From: Candidatus Aenigmatarchaeota archaeon
GTDB taxonomy: Archaea; Aenigmatarchaeota; Aenigmatarchaeia; QMZP01; QMZT01
NCBI GenBank assembly: GCA_023128965.1
Contig: JAGMCY010000072.1
Span: 1-7,813 of the forward strand
DNA: 7,813 nt
Reading direction: 5' to 3'
The notes below the pieces were generated by a model, which saw only the letters and a program-made list of their open reading frames with translations, ran no database searches and was not told the DNA's origin. A program made the translations under genes and the position numbers. Shown one piece after another: positions 5,062 through 7,813 of this stretch. Position 1 is the stretch's first letter. Every line of letters begins with the position of its first letter.

Positions 5062-5539
5062 TCAAATTCCGATTATCTCCCTGAATTTCTTCCTGTAGGC
5101 TTTTTTATCTTCATTGGTAAGCCTTGAAATAAAATCAGTCAGCCTGCTGTTGAATTCCTCTGCTTTCTTGACGGCATCATTTACTTCAGCCCTGGTTATC
5201 TTGAAATCGACATAATACTGCTTGTCCACCCTTTCCTTTTTGGAGTATGAAATTTCAGAGTTGTCAATCCCGAACACCCTTTTTAACAGAATTATGGATG
5301 CGGAATGGTTTTCCGACTTTATCCCAGTTCTGAACAGCAGGGCCGTCAGGACATGATACATGCTGTAATAGACCAGGGCAACCGCTTCCTCAAGCCTGTT
5401 TATTCTGTAAAAGTATTTTTGCGGAAATGAGATTGCTCTCGGATTTTTCGATATATGCCTGTTTTATTTCCTCACTCGGCTCTACCAGGCTTAGTTTCCC
5501 CTCTTTTTTTAATTTATTCAAAAAATCTGATTTTTTCAT
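5062..5539 (-). pseudogene. HEPN-domain gene broken by a one-base frameshift
   Basis: Reading from ATG 5539 gives MKKSDFLNKLKKEGKLSL... to SNLISAKILLQN, after which the frame hits a stop (NKQA*). The frame ending at 5062 continues the same protein: RLEEAVALVYYSMYHVLTALLFRTG and on to FREIIGI. Removing one A from the AAA at 5401-5399 restores QNNRLEEAVALVYYSMYH, a typical HEPN helix junction, and a 158-residue protein. HEPN proteins are helical-bundle partners of minimal nucleotidyltransferases in archaeal toxin-antitoxin-like pairs. The RNase-type R-x4-6-H motif is not evident. ATG 5539 has a strong GGAGG and overlaps the 3' end of the nucleotidyltransferase gene by 26 bases. A frame error in the sequence is an alternative to real inactivation. 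ATG 5361 is the longest start in the second frame but would remove half the domain. Confidence 0.82.
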
Positions 5540-6074
5540 AGAATTCCTCCGCTCCCTTTATTATCACGTGGTTTTTGGTTATTTCCTTTGCCACCAGCGA
5601 GTCCGGGTCAAATTTCCCTATCTTCACGCTCAGCTTCGTGTGGGCAAGCCCAAGGTCCCGCTTTATTTCCCTGTTCCCGGTTTCCACGTAAATATCTATA
5701 TCGCTGCCCGGCTTTGCAAGCCCCTTGGCATACGAACCGAACAAAACTGCGAGTTTAATCCTTCCGTCCTTCTGGATCCTCTCGGTTATCCTCCTCAGCT
5801 CGGGATATTTTCCCAGGGTACTGACCAGCCTGTAGTTCTCAGCCATGAAAACATACGTTCTGGCCTCCGCTCCCTTCTTGAGGAAATAGGTCTTGTTTTT
5901 TCCCTCTTCCCTGTAATCCACCACATTTTCCCTTGAAAGCTCCTTTACCTTCCTGGATATGTTCATGTGGTTAGTAGCGAGCCTCTTTGCGATCCCCCTG
6001 ACATGGTTCGGCCCCTTCAGGAGTTCGTTCACGATCTCGAGCCTGTAATCCACTTTATAACTTTTTTGTTCCAT
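5514..6074 (-). CDS. Winged-helix minimal nucleotidyltransferase (MNT)
   Basis: From ATG 6074 it has 186 residues in two domains. Residues about 8-68 form a winged helix (GIAKRLATNHMNISRKVKEL as helix-turn-helix, then a wing around KNKTYF). Residues about 100-180 are a Pol-beta-type nucleotidyltransferase with GS113-114...D125-x-D127 in GSYAKGLAKPGSDIDIYVE. I do not see an obvious third catalytic carboxylate. It lies directly upstream of, and overlaps, a HEPN gene, the standard order of MNT/HEPN pairs, in which MNT usually modifies or restrains HEPN. The DNA-binding domain suggests autoregulation; a TGTAAC-N6-GTTACA inverted repeat lies over the predicted transcription start. ATG 6083 gives three more residues but is only 18 bases from the TATA box, whereas 6074 is at 27, so 6074 is preferred. 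Confidence 0.85.
   Translation of the reverse strand: MEQKSYKVDYRLEIVNELLKGPNHVRGIAKRLATNHMNISRKVKELSRENVVDYREEGKNKTYFLKKGAEARTYVFMAENYRLVSTLGKYPELRRITERIQKDGRIKLAVLFGSYAKGLAKPGSDIDIYVETGNREIKRDLGLAHTKLSVKIGKFDPDSLVAKEITKNHVIIKGAEEFYEKIRFFE
5546..5550 (-). promoter_or_regulatory. Ribosome binding site of the HEPN gene
   Basis: GGAGG on the minus strand, six bases before ATG 5539 and inside the 3' end of the nucleotidyltransferase gene. It decides the start of the HEPN gene and shows that it is translated from the shared mRNA. Confidence 0.7.
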
Positions 6075-6075
6075 G

Positions 6076-6093
6076 TGTAACATTTTTGTTACA
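6076..6093. promoter_or_regulatory. Candidate operator at the nucleotidyltransferase start
   Basis: TGTAACATTTTTGTTACA: perfect six-base arms with a six-base spacer, lying between the TATA box and the start codon, exactly where a bound repressor would block initiation. The gene's own winged-helix domain is the obvious candidate binder (inference). Confidence 0.55.
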
Positions 6094-6097
6094 ATAC

Positions 6098-6105
6098 TAT
6101 ATAAA
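6098..6105 (-). promoter_or_regulatory. TATA box of the nucleotidyltransferase/HEPN operon
   Basis: TTTATATA on the minus strand (within CTTTATATAGT), centred about 27 bases before ATG 6074. Confidence 0.65.
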
Positions 6106-6128
6106 GCTTTGCCCCCGAACTGGAAGCA

Positions 6129-6165
6129 AATCCGAGCGGTTGGCGGGGATAAGGATTTTAAACCA
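6129..6165 (+). repeat. Long G-rich dispersed repeat, copy E
   Basis: Begins AATCCGAGCGGTTGGCGGGG and ends ATAAGGATTTTAAACCAC. Copies E and F bracket the structured noncoding stretch 6166-6314. Confidence 0.65.
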
Positions 6166-6192
6166 CAATAAGTTTGGATTACGGACCGATGG

Positions 6193-6201
6193 TTTTATAA
6201 G
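6193..6201 (+). promoter_or_regulatory. TATA-like box with no protein gene behind it
   Basis: TTTTATAAG on the plus strand. By the window's usual spacing transcription would start near 6222-6225, at the foot of a perfect hairpin; there is no start codon before the next gene's own promoter. Confidence 0.4.
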
Positions 6202-6216
6202 TATAACAGTGTTATA
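6202..6216. promoter_or_regulatory. Palindrome next to the orphan TATA box
   Basis: TATAACAGTGTTATA: six-base arms TATAAC/GTTATA around AGT. The TAAC/GTTA core matches the inverted repeat at 6076-6093, so the same regulator may bind both. Confidence 0.4.
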
Positions 6217-6223
6217 ATTATTC

Positions 6224-6300
6224 CTAAAACACTGGTTTTAGCCAACAATACCCCAACCCAAAACCAATAAAGCGGGGTCTTTAAGTTTTTAAGGCCCCGC
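6224..6300 (+). ncRNA. Possible small structured RNA (novel, unproven)
   Basis: Starts with CTAAAACACTGGTTTTAG, a seven-pair stem with an ACTG loop (6224-6241). A C/A-rich, G-poor linker follows (6242-6271), then a strong hairpin at 6272-6300 whose GCGGGGTCTT pairs with AAGGCCCCGC (one G-T pair). A TATA-like box at 6193-6201 predicts a start at the first base of the first stem. No ATG occurs in it on the plus strand. I see no C/D boxes, no pseudouridine-guide pocket and no tRNA features. The 3' end is a guess: no T run follows the last stem. It could instead be DNA-level structure or the remains of a mobile element. Confidence 0.3.
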
Positions 6301-6314
6301 GCCCCCCATAATTT

Positions 6315-6355
6315 AATCCGAGAGAGCGGGTTTGCGGGGGTGAGGGGTTTTTAAT
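6315..6355 (+). repeat. Long G-rich dispersed repeat, copy F
   Basis: Begins AATCCGAGAGAGCGGGTTTG, continues GCGGGGGTGAGGGG and ends in TTTTTAAT. Its A/T-rich end is the apparent TATA box of the gene at 6379. Confidence 0.65.
6348..6355 (+). promoter_or_regulatory. TATA box for the cysteine-rich protein
   Basis: TTTTTAAT centred about 27 bases before ATG 6379; formed by the end of a repeat copy. Confidence 0.55.
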
Positions 6356-6378
6356 AGAATTCCGACTAAAAATTAATT

Positions 6379-6732
6379 ATGAGAAAGTCTTTTTACGTTC
6401 TGATAATAATCGTTATACTCGTGATATCAATTTCTTTAATCTACGTGGATGCGAACCAAAAAGCAAGGCAGAGCTACATTTCGGCCTTCAACCGGTGCAT
6501 GGAGATTTTTGAAAACAGGGGTGGCCAGATTGACCCCGAGGATGATTTCACCCAAGACTGCATAAGCAAGGGAGGATGCTATAATTACTGCGGGAGCGCA
6601 TGCTACACCACGAAGCCTTACGTCACCCTTCCTGAACTGATAACAAACTTTTTCTATCAGCCCACATTATGTATTCAGTTATGCACGCCTGAGTGTTTGC
6701 TGCCCATAGAAAGTTACCAGCCTTTATCCTGA
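6379..6732 (+). CDS. Membrane-anchored, cysteine-rich extracellular protein
   Basis: A 117-residue protein. MRKSF followed by a hydrophobic helix at about 6-23 is a signal anchor, so the rest most likely faces outside the cell. The outer part has eight cysteines (40, 61, 67, 71, 75, 98, 102, 106), arranged as a CxxxC-x3-C cluster (GGCYNYCGSACY) and a CxxxCxxxC cluster near the end (CIQLCTPECLLP). An even number of cysteines outside the membrane suggests up to four disulfide bonds; metal binding is the alternative. I recall similar short anchored Cys-rich proteins in uncultured archaea but cannot name a characterised family. ATG 6379 lies 27 bases from a TATA box. It is flanked on both sides by copies of the G-rich repeat. 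Confidence 0.68.
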   Translation: MRKSFYVLIIIVILVISISLIYVDANQKARQSYISAFNRCMEIFENRGGQIDPEDDFTQDCISKGGCYNYCGSACYTTKPYVTLPELITNFFYQPTLCIQLCTPECLLPIESYQPLS

Positions 6733-6737
6733 GACAA

Positions 6738-6775
6738 AATCCGAGAGCGGTTGCGGGGGGTGAGGATTTCAGACC
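6738..6775 (+). repeat. Long G-rich dispersed repeat, copy G
   Basis: Begins AAATCCGAGAGCGGTTGCGG and ends GGGGTGAGGATTTCAGACC. It lies just after the cysteine-rich gene and upstream of the Fic promoter. Confidence 0.65.
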
Positions 6776-6810
6776 CCATGAGAATTTCGTAGCCATTTTT
6801 AAATAAAAAC

Positions 6811-6818
6811 TTTATAAA
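6811..6818 (+). promoter_or_regulatory. TATA box of the Fic gene
   Basis: TTTATAAA centred about 25 bases before ATG 6840, directly abutting the GTGGTCACC site. Confidence 0.7.
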
Positions 6819-6828
6819 TGTGGTCACC
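6819..6828 (+). promoter_or_regulatory. Candidate operator TGTGGTCACC, site 1
   Basis: TGTGGTCACC lies between TATA box and start codon. The same ten bases recur at 7798-7807 and nine of them, inverted, at 7777-7785. The core GGTCACC is a near-palindrome. The position suits a repressor; which protein binds is unknown. Confidence 0.5.
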
Positions 6829-6839
6829 TAAATATAAAC

Positions 6840-7781
6840 ATGTTTCTGGAAAAAAGGAAGAGTGGCAAAAGGATAAAGTATTACCTCGTCCACTCATTCA
6901 GGGAGGACGGTAAGGTAAGGAAGATTAGGCGCTTTCTGGGTTCGAATCTCCCGGAATCCGAGCTGAAGGAAAATAGGAAGCGAGCGGAGAAGATAATCCT
7001 CGAGCAGATTAAAATATACAAATCAATGAGGGACCCCCTGAAAACGGTCTTGAGCGGGGAAGAGATAGAAAGACTGCGAAACCTGGAAGCGAAGGGTAAA
7101 ATACGCATATCCCATATCTCCGAAATTGACTGGAAAGGTTTCACTGAGGATTTCGTCTACGACACGAACGCAATAGAAGGTTCGACTGTTACATTGAGAG
7201 AAGTCAGAAAAATCCTTAGAAAGGATGATTGGCCTGAAGGAAAGAGCAGAGGAGAGATATCCGAAACCTACGGGGTCGCGGAAGCGGTAAAATGCATAAG
7301 GAAAACAAAAACCCAAATTTCGCTGGAGTTAATCAAAAAACTCCATTACATAATATTCAAGAACTCGAAACCCTTTGCAGGGGAATTCAGGAAGAAAGGC
7401 GAAGAAGTAGCTGTCACGGACAACCTGGGAAGGGTTCTGCACAGAGGAGCGCCTTCCTCAAAAGTCCCCGAACTTCTGAGAGAGCTCGTTTCCTGGTACA
7501 ATAATAATAAAAACCGCTATCCTCCAATCACGTTAGCGGGCGTGGTCCATGACCACTTCGAGAACATACACCCTTTCCTGGACGGAAACGGAAGGGTCGG
7601 ACGCCTCCTGCTCAATAACATCCTTCTTAAACATTCCCTCCCCCCGGTGAACATACACTTCTCGAACAGGAGAGCATACTACTCTTCCCTCCAGGAATAC
7701 CAGAAATTCGGAAACATACGCCCTACAATAGAACTCATTCTGAAGGAATACAAGAAACTGAAAAACCTTCTGAACAGGTGA
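6840..7781 (+). CDS. Fic-family protein adenylyltransferase
   Basis: A 313-residue Fic protein. Residues 244-255, HPFLDGNGRVGR, are the full catalytic motif HPFx(D/E)GNGRxxR, with base H244 and the metal-binding acid D248. Such enzymes transfer AMP (rarely another nucleotide group) from ATP to a protein hydroxyl. T109-NAI-E113-G114 fits the inhibitory motif (S/T)xxxE(G/N) and lies before the Fic core, so this looks like a class II, self-inhibited enzyme. The N-terminus (about 1-36, KRIKYYLVHSFREDGKVRKIRRFLG) is a basic beta-hairpin-like segment also seen in transposase N-termini and may bind nucleic acid; residues 37-85 form a likely coiled or helical linker. The leaderless start at ATG 6840 is well supported. 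An inverted repeat overlaps its stop codon. Target protein unknown. Confidence 0.93.
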   Translation: MFLEKRKSGKRIKYYLVHSFREDGKVRKIRRFLGSNLPESELKENRKRAEKIILEQIKIYKSMRDPLKTVLSGEEIERLRNLEAKGKIRISHISEIDWKGFTEDFVYDTNAIEGSTVTLREVRKILRKDDWPEGKSRGEISETYGVAEAVKCIRKTKTQISLELIKKLHYIIFKNSKPFAGEFRKKGEEVAVTDNLGRVLHRGAPSSKVPELLRELVSWYNNNKNRYPPITLAGVVHDHFENIHPFLDGNGRVGRLLLNNILLKHSLPPVNIHFSNRRAYYSSLQEYQKFGNIRPTIELILKEYKKLKNLLNR

Positions 7782-7807
7782 CCACGTTCTAAATTTTTGT
7801 GGTCACC
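7777..7807. repeat. Inverted repeat of the operator-like sequence after the Fic gene
   Basis: GGTGACCAC (7777-7785, overlapping the Fic stop TGA at 7779-7781) and GTGGTCACC (7799-7807) are perfect nine-base inverted copies around a 13-base A/T-rich spacer. It may form a 3'-end hairpin, be a paired protein-binding site, or both. Confidence 0.65.
7790..7797 (+). promoter_or_regulatory. Candidate promoter of a gene beyond the window
   Basis: TAAATTTT directly followed by TGTGGTCACC repeats the layout at the Fic promoter (TTTATAAA + TGTGGTCACC). By that spacing a start codon is expected around 7815-7820, just past the end of the window. Confidence 0.35.
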
Positions 7808-7813
7808 CAAACC

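Noticed and set aside
5062..5361. The 99-residue C-terminal HEPN fragment as an independent gene starting at ATG 5361.
   Set aside because: The frame stays open upstream and joins the N-terminal half after a one-base correction; the start has no ribosome binding site or TATA box and would cut the helical bundle in half.
5427..5936. Long plus-strand frame of about 169 codons.
   Set aside because: It lies opposite the nucleotidyltransferase and HEPN genes, which have clear family motifs, a promoter and ribosome binding sites; the frame is a shadow with no promoter of its own.
6129..6165. CCGAGCGGTTGGCG...GGATTTTAAACC resembles the D-arm and anticodon arm of a leucine or serine tRNA.
   Set aside because: There is no acceptor stem, no TpsiC arm (GGTTCGA) and the putative anticodon stem is only two or three pairs with an eight-base loop; the other copies drift at the tRNA-specific positions. 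A distant tRNA origin of the repeat is possible but not supported.
6272..6300. GC-rich hairpin as a bacterial-type intrinsic terminator.
   Set aside because: No T run follows it on the plus strand, and on the minus strand no transcript is expected to end there; the only T5 lies in the loop.
5013..6775. Repeats as a CRISPR array.
   Set aside because: Copies are degenerate, separated by hundreds of bases containing genes, and have no uniform spacers; no cas genes are visible.
7777..7807. Direct copies of TGTGGTCACC as target-site duplications of an inserted element carrying the Fic gene.
   Set aside because: Each copy sits precisely after a TATA-like box, and a third inverted copy exists, which fits operators better; no terminal inverted repeats or transposase are seen. 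Not fully excluded.

Overview
The window looks archaeal, and by gene style it fits a small-genome (DPANN-like) archaeon; the lineage cannot be fixed from this sequence. The main evidence is promoter architecture. Eight genes have an A/T-rich TATA-like octamer centred about 25-28 bases before the start codon (1720, 2786, 3132, 3910 minus, 4950 minus, 6074 minus, 6379, 6840). This is the spacing expected of leaderless archaeal transcripts. Genes lying inside operons (1922 and 5539 minus) instead have Shine-Dalgarno sequences. Tiny zinc-ribbon proteins, small membrane proteins and a HEPN/nucleotidyltransferase pair also fit archaea.

Layout. 2-400: 3' part of an unrecognised gene cut by the window edge. 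455-697: small two-segment membrane protein. 741-1688: M48/HtpX membrane metalloprotease with a canonical EF-hand loop inserted near its C-terminus. 1720-2068: two-gene operon (six-cysteine zinc protein, 48-residue membrane protein). 2075-2713 (minus): HAD phosphatase of the phosphoglycolate-phosphatase type, divergent from 2786-3082, a two-helix DUF4405/cytochrome-b-like protein. 3132-3910: cluster of very small genes on both strands, including two (52 and 30 residues, minus strand) that are easy to miss. 4016-4450: unrecognised protein. 4477-4950 (minus): HemG-like flavodoxin.

5062-6074 (minus) is an operon of a winged-helix nucleotidyltransferase overlapping a HEPN partner; the HEPN gene is broken by one extra base. 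6084-6378 has no protein gene but holds a promoter-like site, two inverted repeats and a possible small structured RNA. 6379-6732 is a membrane-anchored cysteine-rich protein, and 6840-7781 a Fic AMP-transferase with an N-terminal inhibitory motif. The Fic gene is bracketed by copies of GTGGTCACC, one placed just after its TATA box and another placed identically after a TATA-like box at the window end, suggesting a co-regulated gene immediately downstream.

From about 3.56 to 6.78 kb nearly every intergenic gap contains a degenerate G-rich repeat ending in a shared AGGATTTTAAACC-like tail, always in the + orientation whatever the gene strand. With the HEPN/nucleotidyltransferase and Fic genes this gives the right half the character of an accessory, toxin-antitoxin-like island, while the left half (HtpX, HAD, small metal proteins) reads as ordinary chromosomal housekeeping.
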